NCBI RefSeq assembly: GCF_937910895.1
Contig: NZ_CALEMI010000031.1
Coordinates: forward strand, 1 to 64,000
Reading direction: 5' to 3'
From: an uncultured Dokdonia sp.
GTDB lineage: Bacteria; Bacteroidota; Bacteroidia; Flavobacteriales; Flavobacteriaceae
DNA: 64,000 nucleotides
The notes under the pieces are model-generated. The model ran no database searches. It was not told the DNA's origin and saw only the letters and a list, made by a program, of their open reading frames with translations. Positions 1 through 9,339 of this stretch are shown in pieces (within the stretch, counting starts at the first letter, position 1; the number at the start of each line of letters is the position of its first letter). The position numbers and the translations under genes were made by a program.

Positions 1-97
1 CAGAATTCAAATTCATTCCTAGAGCAGCTTAGAAAAACTTATATTTAGAAAAATATTGGCAGTTTTGAGACAGACTGCCGTTATAGCCAATCTAAAA

Positions 98-586
98 ATG
101 ACCTATCCATTCGTTCCAAAATCTAATAAAAAAATAAGCTCGGGAGATTATTGGGTTACGAAACTATCTAACAAATCATATGCAGTTGGGGTTGTTATTG
201 ATGTGCCTCCATCGGATTTAAAACTGACTCGGGAAATCGTTATTGGACTTTTAGACTGGAATGGAAATGAGATTCCCAAGGAGGTGGATTTGATGAACTC
301 AAAAATTCTAAAACAGGGACATGCGCATATTAAAACTATTAGTGAATACTCAAGTGGTATAATCGGAAATATTGATTTTACAAAATCCAGTATTGAACCT
401 TTAATTTTGATTGGTTCATATGGTGCAAATAATCCGGAATGGAATCTAATGAAGGGTTATAAAATTGTTGGAGATTATAAAAAATCTGATAGAGAAAAAT
501 ACGGCAAAGCTTCATACTGGGGATATGACTATCTGAACGAAATAGCAGAAAACGTGTTTGTGCTGAAAAATAAAGACTGGCTATAA
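98..586 (+). CDS. Imm26-like hypothetical protein, cassette gene A
   Basis: About 162 residues with no signal peptide or membrane segment, so probably cytosolic. The N-terminal stretch FVPKSNKKISSGDYWVTKLS, followed by an alternating strand pattern, resembles Imm26-type immunity proteins (polymorphic toxin immunity), but I recognise it only by pattern. The ORF track starts at a TTG at 56. The ATG at 98 is preferred because the conserved part starts right after it. The TAA stop lies inside the left arm of the downstream attC-like repeat, as in integron cassettes. No cognate toxin is visible, though the sequence before base 56 is cut by the window edge. It could also be an unrelated small cassette protein. 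Confidence 0.55.
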   Translation: MTYPFVPKSNKKISSGDYWVTKLSNKSYAVGVVIDVPPSDLKLTREIVIGLLDWNGNEIPKEVDLMNSKILKQGHAHIKTISEYSSGIIGNIDFTKSSIEPLILIGSYGANNPEWNLMKGYKIVGDYKKSDREKYGKASYWGYDYLNEIAENVFVLKNKDWL

Positions 587-778
587 CAATGCCTATAATT
601 AATACGGGTTTTGGGCTTTAAGCTAAGGTCTGTGTATATTTAGAAAGTCCGCCAAATCTTTTGGATTTGGCTTTTAAATAGAAAAATAAAAACAAACAAA
701 AAGATTCGGCTAATCGCTTAAACGGAAACAAAAGTGCACTTTTATTCCCGTACTAATCATAGCCGAGACGTTAGCAAT
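582..778 (+). repeat. attC-like inverted repeat 1
   Basis: The left arm (TATAATTAATACGGG, about 594-608) pairs with the right arm (CCCGTACTAATCATA, about 747-761). The outer part continues as TATAACAATGCC on the left and GAGACGTTAGCAATAA on the right. The roughly 140-nt loop holds a perfect hairpin, GCCAAATC-tttt-GATTTGGC, near 652-672. Two arms, outer boxes and a gene stop codon inside the left box are what an integron attC site looks like, but the right box (GTTAGCA) is not the canonical GTTRRRY. Function is inferred. Confidence 0.5.
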
Positions 779-799
779 AATTATGAAAACAAACCGTAG

Positions 800-2572
800 A
801 TGACACAAAATCCTAAAATATATAGGATTGATAAAACACATCGACTTTTAAAAAAGTTGCCGACTTGTGAACTAATTATTGAAAAAATAATCAATACTTC
901 ATTTTCAAAATTAGGTATCAAAGGAACTTTCAACTCTGCTACTTTAAAACAAATCACCAAAGAAGAAATTACATACTTCCTCTATCTTTACGACTCGGAC
1001 GAAACCGTTTCGGATTGGAAAGAATTTCTACCGACAGAATTGACAAAAAATGAGGGCTTTATTCAACAAAAATTATCTCTTGTTCTATTTGTAGAAACCG
1101 AATTCGACATCTTTTGCATAATAGGTGGCAACGCATTTCAAATAGTTCTTCCGTTCATAGATAAATCTTTTGGTTTAAACATTTACTCTAGAATTATGCA
1201 ACCCGAATTTGACGAGATTGCATCAATAAAATCAAGAGGAATAACTGGTTCTAGAGCTGGTTTAAGTGAACAATTTAGAGATAATTATAAAATTATCGAT
1301 TACATAAAATTTGGAAAGGTAACTCAAGAAATACACTTAAAATTAAGCCAAGAAACTACTGATTTACATTTTAGCTTTCTTAAAAATAAGGACAACGACA
1401 GAATTCAGATTTATGTTAGTAAAGCTTTCAAGATTAAAAAAAATGTAGATTTTGATGAACTACATCAAGTCATAAAGGAACTAGTTGTAATATCTGAACT
1501 TGCACCTTCAGATTATCTAGATTCGTACAAGGAAATTACAGACAGAAATTTAACTGATAATATTCTTCATCAAGAATTAATCACTCATTTATTCAATGAT
1601 ACCGAGAATCTTGGACGAAGGATATCAAACGCTCACAAATCTTTTCAACACGACTTTTGTAATCCAAATAACATTGAAAAATTCTATGAGGCTGACGAAT
1701 TTAGACTAAAAGAAAAAACTGAAAACAATGGGTATACGGTTTTTAAAATAGTTTACGATAGAAATGAAATCTATGACGCAGTTTTAACACGAGCAGTAGA
1801 ACGTTTTGGAGTTAACGACCGATTCAATTTTATGAATTTCGTTAGGAGTGTTTATGTAACTTGTTATCAAGATGGTAAACATTCAATAGGCTCAGGATTT
1901 TTATTTCATATTTCAACAGAATTTCCATACGATGGAACACCAATTTTTCTAGTAGACACAAAATGGTATAGACTTCAAGATACATTTGTAGAAGATTTAA
2001 AAACCAACACATCACACGTATTAAGAACTTACAAAGCACCAAAGAATATATTATCGGAACCTTGGGATAAGAATTTAATACGCAGAGAAGGAGATTATAA
2101 TTTATTGTATAATAGTAAGCAGAATTATATAGTAATTGACACCATAATTGCAGACGGACTGGAATTATGTGATATATTATATTACGATAACAATAACATT
2201 TATTTAATTCACGTAAAATATGGATTTCAATCTAAAATACGTGAATTGACAAATCAAATTACAATTTCAGCAAGACGTTTAAGAGAAACTTTAGGAACAA
2301 AGAAAAAGCCTCTGCTCGAAAAAATATACAATAGCTTAATTGAGAAAAAACATAATATTGACAATTTAACATTAGATGAATTCAAATCCCTTTTTGAAAA
2401 GAGAATTACATTCGTTTTGGCTTTTAGTTCACATTTGAATTCCGACCTAATTGTTGAAAATAATATAGAAAAATATTCGTCTAACATCGCAAGGTATTCA
2501 TTAATCCAGTGTTCTAGTGAAATGAGGGCATATTACTACGACTTACTGAATTATCAAATACCGAGAAAATAA
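800..2572 (+). CDS. DUF6119 / TIGR04141-type sporadically distributed protein
   Basis: A 590-residue soluble protein. Overall length and the central motif region (IASIKSRGITGSRAGLSEQF) fit the TIGR04141/DUF6119 family, which occurs sporadically in accessory and defence regions. Near residues 453-475 the sequence DGLELCDILYY followed by IYLIHVK has the spacing and character of a PD-(D/E)xK nuclease core (E...D...xVK), so a nuclease role is plausible but inferred. It starts at the ATG 20 bases after attC-like repeat 1. Its stop is followed within about 20 bases by the end of an IS91-type element that probably separates it from its own attC-like site at 4957. Family assignment is fairly sure; biochemical function is not. 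Confidence 0.65.
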   Translation: MTQNPKIYRIDKTHRLLKKLPTCELIIEKIINTSFSKLGIKGTFNSATLKQITKEEITYFLYLYDSDETVSDWKEFLPTELTKNEGFIQQKLSLVLFVETEFDIFCIIGGNAFQIVLPFIDKSFGLNIYSRIMQPEFDEIASIKSRGITGSRAGLSEQFRDNYKIIDYIKFGKVTQEIHLKLSQETTDLHFSFLKNKDNDRIQIYVSKAFKIKKNVDFDELHQVIKELVVISELAPSDYLDSYKEITDRNLTDNILHQELITHLFNDTENLGRRISNAHKSFQHDFCNPNNIEKFYEADEFRLKEKTENNGYTVFKIVYDRNEIYDAVLTRAVERFGVNDRFNFMNFVRSVYVTCYQDGKHSIGSGFLFHISTEFPYDGTPIFLVDTKWYRLQDTFVEDLKTNTSHVLRTYKAPKNILSEPWDKNLIRREGDYNLLYNSKQNYIVIDTIIADGLELCDILYYDNNNIYLIHVKYGFQSKIRELTNQITISARRLRETLGTKKKPLLEKIYNSLIEKKHNIDNLTLDEFKSLFEKRITFVLAFSSHLNSDLIVENNIEKYSSNIARYSLIQCSSEMRAYYYDLLNYQIPRK

Positions 2573-2836
2573 CTATTGCTAATAACTAAGTCTTCGGACT
2601 GTGCGTAGCACAAAGTCTGAAGATAGTGTTGACTAAACCGTATGCAGCTACTATGGGTTTTGCGTGAGATATATGGTGTGATTTTATAGGTGAGTAGACA
2701 CCTATTTTAGGAAGATATGCGATACGATGAGGTGCTTTTAGCTCCTCTGTTCTGTTTGTTAGATGGTCTTTAGAGCATTTTAATATACTTGTTTTTAGTT
2801 TGCTGAAATTTGGACATAGATTACCCTTTACGTCTT

Positions 2837-3969
2837 TTACGCTTGTTTTGTTTTTTGTACATTGTTTTGTTTGGCTAGTTGTTCTATCCATCGTTTGGGA
2901 GGGCCTCTATTATCAAAAGTACAAAGCGTAACTAGCCTTCCTTTCTTACAAGATGGGCAAACTAAATGAAGGGATTCTTTTTTCTTTTTTAGCATCACTT
3001 TACCTAGTTGATCTTTCAAGGAGCATAGATATTTTGCTTTGCCTGTACTACTCAAAAATCCATAATGTCGTATGCGTACAAATCCTTTGGGTAAGATATG
3101 CATGGCAAAACGACGAATAAACTCATTGGCCTCTAGGGTGAGTATTTCTTGCTTACCATCCTTTTTGTAATTCTTAGTCTTAAAAGACACTTGAGATTCT
3201 GCTACTCTTACAATGCGATGGTTAGAAATAGCTACTTTATGAGTATATCTACCCAAGTATTCTACCACCGAACTTGCACTACCAAAAGGTTTCTTTGCAT
3301 ACACCACCCAATCTTTAGAAAACAAAGAGTCAAAAAGAGATGTATCTTTAATATCCTGCTTTCTCAGAGTAGCCACATACCTGGCTCTAAACACCTTGCT
3401 AAGTTCTTTGACAGGAAACAAAAATTGTTCTTACCTCTAGCATTTTTCCACTTCCCTTCTGTATCTACTCCTCCACAAGCTATAATACAATGCAAATGGG
3501 GATGTAAACTTAGATTTTGACCCCAAGTATGCAGTATAGCAATCATGCCAGGAGTAGCTCCCAAAAAACTTGGGTTAGCTCCAAAACTCTTAATCACAGA
3601 CCAAGCAGTCTTAAATAAAGTAGTGTACACCAACTTGGGTTTCTTTAAAGCCAAAGGATGAAGCTCACTAGGTAAGGTAAAGACCAAATGATAATACCCC
3701 ACAGGCAATAGATCTGATTCTCTAGCTTGTATCCATTGCTCTCGTTTATGCCCCTGACATTTAGGACAATGCCTGTTACGACAAGAGTTATAACTCAAAT
3801 GTAATTTGCCACAAGTAAGGTCATTACATCGATCAATGTGTCCTCCCATCGCAGCTGTCCTGCATCTACTCAACGCAAAAAGGGTGCGAGACTGCCAAGC
3901 ATTGAATCCTTTGTTTATGTAAGGGTAATGATCTCTTAATAGCAAACCCAGATCATACCTAGCCTTCAA
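2837..3969 (-). pseudogene. IS91-family Y2 (HUH) transposase, frameshifted
   Basis: Two ORFs (3364-3969 and 2837-3421) are the halves of one transposase. The N-half has a Cys/His zinc-binding region (SCRNRHCPKCQ) and the HUH metal motif LHPHLHCII. The C-half has the two catalytic tyrosines in EYLGRYTHKV and a second cysteine pair (CPSCKKGRL). The halves join if one T is restored near 3421: the reading GKNNF-CFLSKNL becomes GKNNF-LFPVKELSKVF. The element would normally nick and strand-transfer single-stranded DNA in rolling-circle transposition. Translation starts at a TTG overlapping the recombinase stop. Either the copy is dead or the base is a homopolymer sequencing error. Confidence 0.75.
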
Positions 3970-4742
3970 GAGAGTGTATCTATACCATAAATCCTATCTA
4001 ATGGAGAAAAAGCCTTCTCTTTGCCCAACTGACTCACATGAAGATAAATCATAGTCGTCTCGATAGCTGCGTGACCTAATAACTCTTTAAGGGAAACAAT
4101 ATCCAAGCCTTGTTCCAATAAATGGGTAGCATAACTATGACGAAGGCTATGGGTAGTGATTGCCTTATTGATACTACTAAGTTTTCTTGTCGTCTTTATA
4201 ACCCATTGAACGCCACTCTCTGAATAAGGAAGTAAATTTCCCTGTCCATCTTTACGATAAAAAAGCCAGCGCTTAGGTTGCTCCACTCCTAAGTATATCT
4301 TAAGCCCCTTGCATAATAATACACCTAATGGAACATACCGATCTTTACGATCTTTACCTTGACGGATGTGAAGCATCTTTCTGTACAAATCAATATCCTG
4401 AATATCAATATTCAAGAGTTCAAACCGTCGTAATCCACAACCATAGAGCAAGCCAATAATCAAACGGTGTTTGAGAAGTTTAGGGGTAGAGAGAAAACGT
4501 TTTATCGCCTCTTGAGAAAGTACAACAGGTAATTTTTTAGAACGTTCTATTTGAGGAAGACTAATATGCTTGTCTACAATACCCAAAAGCTTATAAAGCG
4601 ACCTAAGACCATAAACAGTATGTTTAAAGAAACTCTCTGATGGGGTTTTATGTTTGTTTTTAACATCGTGGGGATAGTCAAGTACTTGTTCAGTATCTAA
4701 TTCGCTAGGACAACACTTAAAGTGTAATGCCATATGAGCCAA
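3966..4742 (-). CDS. Tyrosine recombinase of the IS91-type element (5' end probably frameshifted)
   Basis: Phage-integrase-family catalytic domain with the full R-H-R-H-Y set: CGLRRFELL, HSLRHSYATHLLEQG, LLGHA and IYLHV. The ORF track start is a TTG. The same frame stays open upstream to about 4887 and encodes a normal SAM-like N-terminal domain (SGFNSSYYKLKRHYELAGKS) but has no start codon. An ATG at 4876 followed by six A residues would enter this frame if the run had seven, so the full gene is probably 3966-4876 with a one-base loss. It lacks the extra helix of integron IntI and belongs to the IS, not to the cassette array. Confidence 0.75.
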   Translation of the reverse strand: MAHMALHFKCCPSELDTEQVLDYPHDVKNKHKTPSESFFKHTVYGLRSLYKLLGIVDKHISLPQIERSKKLPVVLSQEAIKRFLSTPKLLKHRLIIGLLYGCGLRRFELLNIDIQDIDLYRKMLHIRQGKDRKDRYVPLGVLLCKGLKIYLGVEQPKRWLFYRKDGQGNLLPYSESGVQWVIKTTRKLSSINKAITTHSLRHSYATHLLEQGLDIVSLKELLGHAAIETTMIYLHVSQLGKEKAFSPLDRIYGIDTLS

Positions 4743-4956
4743 ACAACGACCGTAGTTTATAACTGTACTATCGCTTTTGCCTGCTAGTTCATAATGACGT
4801 TTAAGTTTGTAATAGGAGCTATTAAATCCAGATACTTCAATACAGGCACGTTCAATGAGGGTACTACTTTTTTCATAATAGTGATTTTAATAATGAATAC
4901 TTAAAGTAAGGTTTATTTGGATAACTTTGTAAAAGCTACCGACCTTGGGAGGTTTA

Positions 4957-5090
4957 GTTCAACAACGGCTATAATTCAGCGTGGCTTATGAACTATCTTG
5001 AAAAATTTATTACTTTAACAAACCTGATTTCTATGCGGACAAATCCTGCGGATTTATCCACGCCGAAATCATAGCCAAACACGTTGTACA
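4957..5090 (+). repeat. attC-like inverted repeat 2
   Basis: Left arm GTTCAACAACGGCTATAATT, continuing CAGCGTGG, pairs with CCACGCCGAAATCATAGCC (5059-5077), followed by the box ACACGTTGTAC. GTTCAAC fits the attC R'' consensus RYYYAAC. An internal hairpin, GGACAAATCC-tgc-GGATTTATCC, lies at about 5038-5060, matching the internal hairpin of repeat 1. It probably belonged to the DUF6119 cassette before the IS91-type insertion. Confidence 0.5.
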
Positions 5091-5110
5091 CAAGCTGAAT
5101 CCAGCCGCAC

Positions 5111-5178
5111 AGTCAAGCACATTTCATTTTTTTCGTGCCTCAAAAAATAAAAAGAGCTTGCCTTACCCCAACGCTGAT
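5111..5178 (+). repeat. Left direct repeat flanking the restriction-modification module
   Basis: Begins AGTCAAGCACATTTC, continues with CGTGCCTC and AAAAGAGCTT, and ends CCAACGCTGAT. An imperfect copy in the same orientation lies at 9340-9406, just after the R-M gene. GCAC...GTGC and AAGAGCTT give it local dyad symmetry. It may be a duplicated cassette boundary or a transposition scar. Confidence 0.6.
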
Positions 5179-5217
5179 AATAAGTTTTATAAAGATGATT
5201 TTTATATGTCAAAAAAA

Positions 5218-5248
5218 TTGTTTACAGACTGAGGAATATATAACTTTG
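5218..5248 (+). promoter_or_regulatory. Promoter of the HTH/R-M operon
   Basis: TTG at 5218-5220, then 20 bases, then TAACTTTG at 5241-5248. This matches the Bacteroidota sigma-A consensus (TTG-N19-21-TAnnTTTG) and lies about 38 bases before the HTH start codon. Confidence 0.6.
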
Positions 5249-5286
5249 CCAAAATTGGGTAAAACAATAAAAAGTATAATAAACTA

Positions 5287-5610
5287 ATGGCAAGTTTCGG
5301 AAACTACATAAAAACTCACCGAGAAGAAAAAGGCTGGAGTCAGACTGAATTCGGAGCGAAAGTCAAAATTAATACACCTGCTGTTAGTAAAATTGAGAAT
5401 GACCATAAAAAGTTTCCAGTTGGCAAATTAAAATTACTCGCCCAATTATTTGAACTAGATTACAACCAAGTTAAAGACTTGTATTTTGCAGACAAATTTG
5501 CAAAAGAAGCTTTTGAATATAAATGTTCTGATAAAATTTTTAAAGTTGCAGAAGACCAATCAACTTATATCAAAGCAATAAACGCAAAACAAGGAAAATT
5601 AAAATTCTAA
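5287..5610 (+). CDS. XRE-family HTH regulator, controller-type
   Basis: A 107-residue protein with a lambda-repressor-like HTH over residues 5-60 (REEKGWSQTEFGAKVKINTPAVSKIEN) and a short charged tail. It lies five bases upstream of the restriction-modification gene on the same strand, the position and size of C (controller) proteins that time R-M expression. The single promoter upstream means both genes are probably cotranscribed. A controller role is inferred; an operator was not clearly identified. Confidence 0.8.
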   Translation: MASFGNYIKTHREEKGWSQTEFGAKVKINTPAVSKIENDHKKFPVGKLKLLAQLFELDYNQVKDLYFADKFAKEAFEYKCSDKIFKVAEDQSTYIKAINAKQGKLKF

Positions 5611-5615
5611 TCGAG

Positions 5616-8600
5616 ATGGATACAAAAAAACTCATACAAGTATTAGGATTTATACCTAAAGAAAATACTTCTGGAATTTTTCATAAAAACTATAACGGAT
5701 ATTCTATTGAAATTGATTTTGAAAAACAACAATTTGATTTCGGAAGTAAAATAATTGGAGGAAGAACAACAACTCAAAATTTTTCACAAACTGAAAATTG
5801 GGTTGTTTTAGAATGTATAGACAGATTACTAGAAAAAGGTTATAAACCAGAAAATATAATCTTAGAAAAAAAATACACAGTCGGACACGGAGCAAGCGGT
5901 GGTTGGCTAGATATTCTTGTTACTCGTAAAGATGGCTCTGCCTATTTAATGATAGAATGTAAGACTTGGGGAAAAGAATTTGAAAAAGAGTTTAAAAAAA
6001 CCGAAACAAATGGCGGTCAGTTAATGACCTATTTTCAACAAGACAAGTCTGCTGATATTTTGATGCTATATGCTTCTAAACTGGACAAAAATAAAATTCA
6101 ATTTAAAAATGAAATCATAAAAATTGAGGAACATTACAGACAAGCTGGAAATGTAGAAGATGTTTATGATAGATGGAATAAAGTAACGAATACCAACGGA
6201 ATATTTGACGATTGGGTAAAACCTTATTTGTTTGAAAGTAAGAAACTAACCAAAAAGGATTTAAAACCGTTAAACGAAGAAGATAGCAAAAAAATATTTC
6301 ACGAATTTTTATCTATTCTTAGAAAGCATTCTGTTTCAGACAAACCAAACGCATTTAATAAGATTTTTAATCTTTTTCTCGCTAAAATATTTGATGAAAA
6401 AAAGAGGGATGACAAGGAACTTGATTTTCAATGGAAAGAACATAAAGACAATGCAGTTGATTTTCAAATCAGACTTATAAACCTATACAAATCTGGGATG
6501 TATGACTTTTTGAAAAAAGAAGTTAGAGGAATTTCGGATGATATGTTTAGTTATAAAACTCAAAAAGAATTAGAAGAAAAAAAGAAACATATTTTATTAT
6601 TCAATAAGGTTTACGATATAAAAGATGTTTTTGATGAAGAAACTTTTGAGGATAATCAAAAAGTATTAAAAGAAGTAGTTCAATTACTTCAAAAGTTTCA
6701 AATTCGTTATCCTAGAAAACAACAACATTTAAGTGATTTCTTTGAACGTCTTTTAACAACTGGTTTAAAACAAGAAGCTGGTCAGTTTTTTACGCCACCA
6801 CCAATTACACGTTTCATAGTTCGCTCATTACCTATTTCTCAATACATAAAGAAACAGTTAAACCAATCAATTCCAGAACTTCCTGCTGTAATTGATTATA
6901 GTGTTGGTAGTGGTCACTTCTTAACCGAAGTAATGGAAGAATACCAACGTGTTATTGAAAATGACATTGATACCTCAAAGTTAGAAACTGATGATGCCGA
7001 AACAAACGTAAATGCTTGGAGAATTAACAAATACGACTGGGCAAGTAAATATGTGTATGGTATAGAAAAAGATTATCGTTTAGTAAAAGTTGCAAAAGTT
7101 GGTTGTTATTTTTACGGAGATGGTTTAGCACAAGTTATTCACGGAGATGGTTTGGATAGTTTTAAACATTCCAAAAGTTACAGAGGGCTTTTAAAGAAAA
7201 ATGCAGAAAAACCTCAATTTTCGTTTATTGTTTCTAATCCGCCATATTCTGTAAGTTCTTTTAAAGGTGATTTGAAAAACGCTTCTGCTAATCAAGATTT
7301 TAAATTGTTTGACAGCCTAAGCGATAGAAGTTCTGAAATAGAATGTTTGTTTATTGAACGAACTAAACAATTACTAAAAACAGACGGAATTGCAGCTATA
7401 ATATTACCAAGTTCTATTTTAAGTAATTCGGGTTTGTATTCACAAGCAAGAGAGATTATTTTAAAAGCTTTTGATATTATAGCCATTACAGAACTAGGCT
7501 CTGGTACTTTTATGGCAACTGGCACAAATACAGTTACTTTATTTTTAAAACGTAGAGAAGATACAATTGCTGAACAAGTAGAAAAATCTTTAGCTACATT
7601 CTTTACTAATCTTAAAGACATTACCATAAACGGTATTGAAAAACCAATAGATAAATATGTATCTCACGTTTGGGAAAACATTTCTTTTCAAGACTATAAA
7701 ACTTTATTGAACAAAAAACCGAATGAAGCTATAAAGCAACACGAAATATATAATGAGTACAACAAAAAGATAAAAGCCAAGAGCGAAGAAAATAGATGGA
7801 GTAAAATACTAGAAATAGAAAAAGACAAATTACTTTATTTTATTCTAACATATAATCAAAAAGTTGTTTTAGTTAAAACAGGACAAAAAGCAAAAGAAAA
7901 ACAGTTTCTAGGTTATGATTTTAGTAATCGCAGAGGAAATGAAGGTATGCACCCAATAAAGCGTAGCAAAACCATTGATGAATGCACACGGCTTTATGAT
8001 ATGAAAAGTTTCACTAACGAAAATAAAGCTAGCACCTATATTTATAGAGCATTTACAGAAAGTAAGTTCGATTTAGAAATTCCCGAAACGCTTCAAAAAA
8101 GTGTGAGCTATCAAAACTTAATTGATATGCTAACATTTGACCGAGCAGATTTTGAACAAAATATTTCGCTTACGGTAAAAAAAAAAGTAAAACTTCAGAC
8201 TAAGTGGAATGTGTTCCCACTCAAAGAATTTGTTAATCTTCAAAATGGTTTTGCTTTCAAAAGTGCTGATTATGTTGAAAGTTCAAACGTTTTGAATTTT
8301 AGACAAGCAAATATTAGACTAAAAGGAGTATTAGATTTAGATTATAAAAAAACTTTTTTACCTGATAACTTTTCAGAAAAGTACAAAGATTTCATTTTAA
8401 AAGACGGAGATATTGTTATTGCAATGACTGATATGAATAGTGATTTAAATCTACTTGCAATTCCCACTATTTTTAAAAACACAAGCAAAACTACTTTTCT
8501 TTTGAACCAAAGGGTTGGTAAGTTTATTAATTTCAAACTTGATAAAATTATCCCTAGCTATCTAAATAGTATTTTAAAATCTGAAATTAGCAGAACTCAA

Positions 8601-9329
8601 CTTAGAAACTTAGGTTTTGGAAGTGTTCAATTTAATTTATCTAAAACAGATTTACTTAATTTTAAAATACCACTTCCACCGTTAAATATTCAACAAAAAA
8701 TAGTTGATGAAATTGAGGTTTTAGAAAAGCAAGAGCAAGATTTGCAAAATAAAATACTAAGGCATAAAGAACACATTAATAATTCTTTAGAAACTTTGCT
8801 TAATAAATCGACTAAGTCTGTACGATTAAGTGACACAGATATTTTTGAAACTAAAATTGGAAAAAGAGTTTTAAAAAGTGAAATAAGTAATCAAGGTAAA
8901 TATCCCGTTTATAGTGCTAATGTTTTTCAACCTTTTGGATTTATAGATAAAGAATTTTTAACCGATTTTTCAACTTCTTCGGTAGTTTGGGGAATAGATG
9001 GTGATTGGATGGTAAATGTAATTCCTGCGAATAAACCATTTTACCCAACCGACCATTGTGGTTATTTAAGAATTAAACAACCAATTGCGAAAGCTAGATA
9101 TATTGCATATTGTTTAGACAAAGAAGGACAACAAATTGGGTTTTCAAGAACAAAAAGAGCTTCAATAGATAGAATCGAAGGAATTAAAATCCCACTTCCT
9201 ACAATGACAGAACAGGAAAAAGTGGATATTGAAATAGAAAAGTTAGAGAAAGAAATTACGGAATTTGAAAAACAAATAGCTGAAATTCCAATACAGAAAG
9301 AAACCATATTGAAAAAATATTTAGAATAA
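5616..9329 (+). CDS. Single-chain restriction-methylation-specificity enzyme (type IIG / type I-like)
   Basis: A 1237-residue fusion. Residues 90-115 carry a nuclease core (GGWLDILV...LMIECKTWG, PD-(D/E)xK type). Residues 390-700 form an N6-adenine methyltransferase domain with a GQFFTP entry motif, SAM motif I VGSGHF near 430 and catalytic NPPY near 540. Residues 863-1070 (WNVFPLKEFVNLQNGFAF) and 1071-1237 (ETKIGKRVLKSEI) look like two HsdS-type target-recognition domains, each followed by a coiled-coil spacer. One chain can therefore recognise, methylate and cut a split target. It is preceded by a controller-type HTH gene and flanked by direct repeats. All key motifs look intact, so it is probably active. 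Confidence 0.85.
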   Translation: MDTKKLIQVLGFIPKENTSGIFHKNYNGYSIEIDFEKQQFDFGSKIIGGRTTTQNFSQTENWVVLECIDRLLEKGYKPENIILEKKYTVGHGASGGWLDILVTRKDGSAYLMIECKTWGKEFEKEFKKTETNGGQLMTYFQQDKSADILMLYASKLDKNKIQFKNEIIKIEEHYRQAGNVEDVYDRWNKVTNTNGIFDDWVKPYLFESKKLTKKDLKPLNEEDSKKIFHEFLSILRKHSVSDKPNAFNKIFNLFLAKIFDEKKRDDKELDFQWKEHKDNAVDFQIRLINLYKSGMYDFLKKEVRGISDDMFSYKTQKELEEKKKHILLFNKVYDIKDVFDEETFEDNQKVLKEVVQLLQKFQIRYPRKQQHLSDFFERLLTTGLKQEAGQFFTPPPITRFIVRSLPISQYIKKQLNQSIPELPAVIDYSVGSGHFLTEVMEEYQRVIENDIDTSKLETDDAETNVNAWRINKYDWASKYVYGIEKDYRLVKVAKVGCYFYGDGLAQVIHGDGLDSFKHSKSYRGLLKKNAEKPQFSFIVSNPPYSVSSFKGDLKNASANQDFKLFDSLSDRSSEIECLFIERTKQLLKTDGIAAIILPSSILSNSGLYSQAREIILKAFDIIAITELGSGTFMATGTNTVTLFLKRREDTIAEQVEKSLATFFTNLKDITINGIEKPIDKYVSHVWENISFQDYKTLLNKKPNEAIKQHEIYNEYNKKIKAKSEENRWSKILEIEKDKLLYFILTYNQKVVLVKTGQKAKEKQFLGYDFSNRRGNEGMHPIKRSKTIDECTRLYDMKSFTNENKASTYIYRAFTESKFDLEIPETLQKSVSYQNLIDMLTFDRADFEQNISLTVKKKVKLQTKWNVFPLKEFVNLQNGFAFKSADYVESSNVLNFRQANIRLKGVLDLDYKKTFLPDNFSEKYKDFILKDGDIVIAMTDMNSDLNLLAIPTIFKNTSKTTFLLNQRVGKFINFKLDKIIPSYLNSILKSEISRTQLRNLGFGSVQFNLSKTDLLNFKIPLPPLNIQQKIVDEIEVLEKQEQDLQNKILRHKEHINNSLETLLNKSTKSVRLSDTDIFETKIGKRVLKSEISNQGKYPVYSANVFQPFGFIDKEFLTDFSTSSVVWGIDGDWMVNVIPANKPFYPTDHCGYLRIKQPIAKARYIAYCLDKEGQQIGFSRTKRASIDRIEGIKIPLPTMTEQEKVDIEIEKLEKEITEFEKQIAEIPIQKETILKKYLE

Positions 9330-9339
9330 AACCAACGCA

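Larger units (their letters stand above)
2589..4958 (-). mobile_element. IS91-type insertion element with an added tyrosine recombinase
   Basis: Two minus-strand genes, a tyrosine recombinase followed by a Y2/HUH transposase, overlap at TTGA, the usual order in Bacteroidota IS91 relatives. The left end, after the transposase, has an imperfect hairpin (about 2590-2624, TCTTCGGACT...AGTCTGAAGA) like the subterminal hairpins of rolling-circle elements. The right end abuts GTTC, which is GAAC on the other strand, the known IS91 target tetranucleotide. Both boundaries are inferred from these features and could be off by tens of bases. Bases 2573-2836 otherwise hold no convincing gene; the 2586-2891 ORF overlaps the transposase end in another frame. 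Confidence 0.6.

Noticed and set aside
2586-2891. 101-aa minus-strand ORF
   Set aside because: It overlaps the end of the IS91 transposase in another frame, has low-complexity composition and no recognisable domain.
3966-4742. Tyrosine recombinase as the integrase of the cassette array
   Set aside because: It overlaps and is frame-coupled to an IS91-type transposase, lies on the opposite strand inside the IS, and lacks the integron-specific extra helix region.
4922-4929. TAACTTTG near the IS91 right end as an outward promoter
   Set aside because: No TTG at the required 19-21 bases upstream, so only half of the consensus is present.
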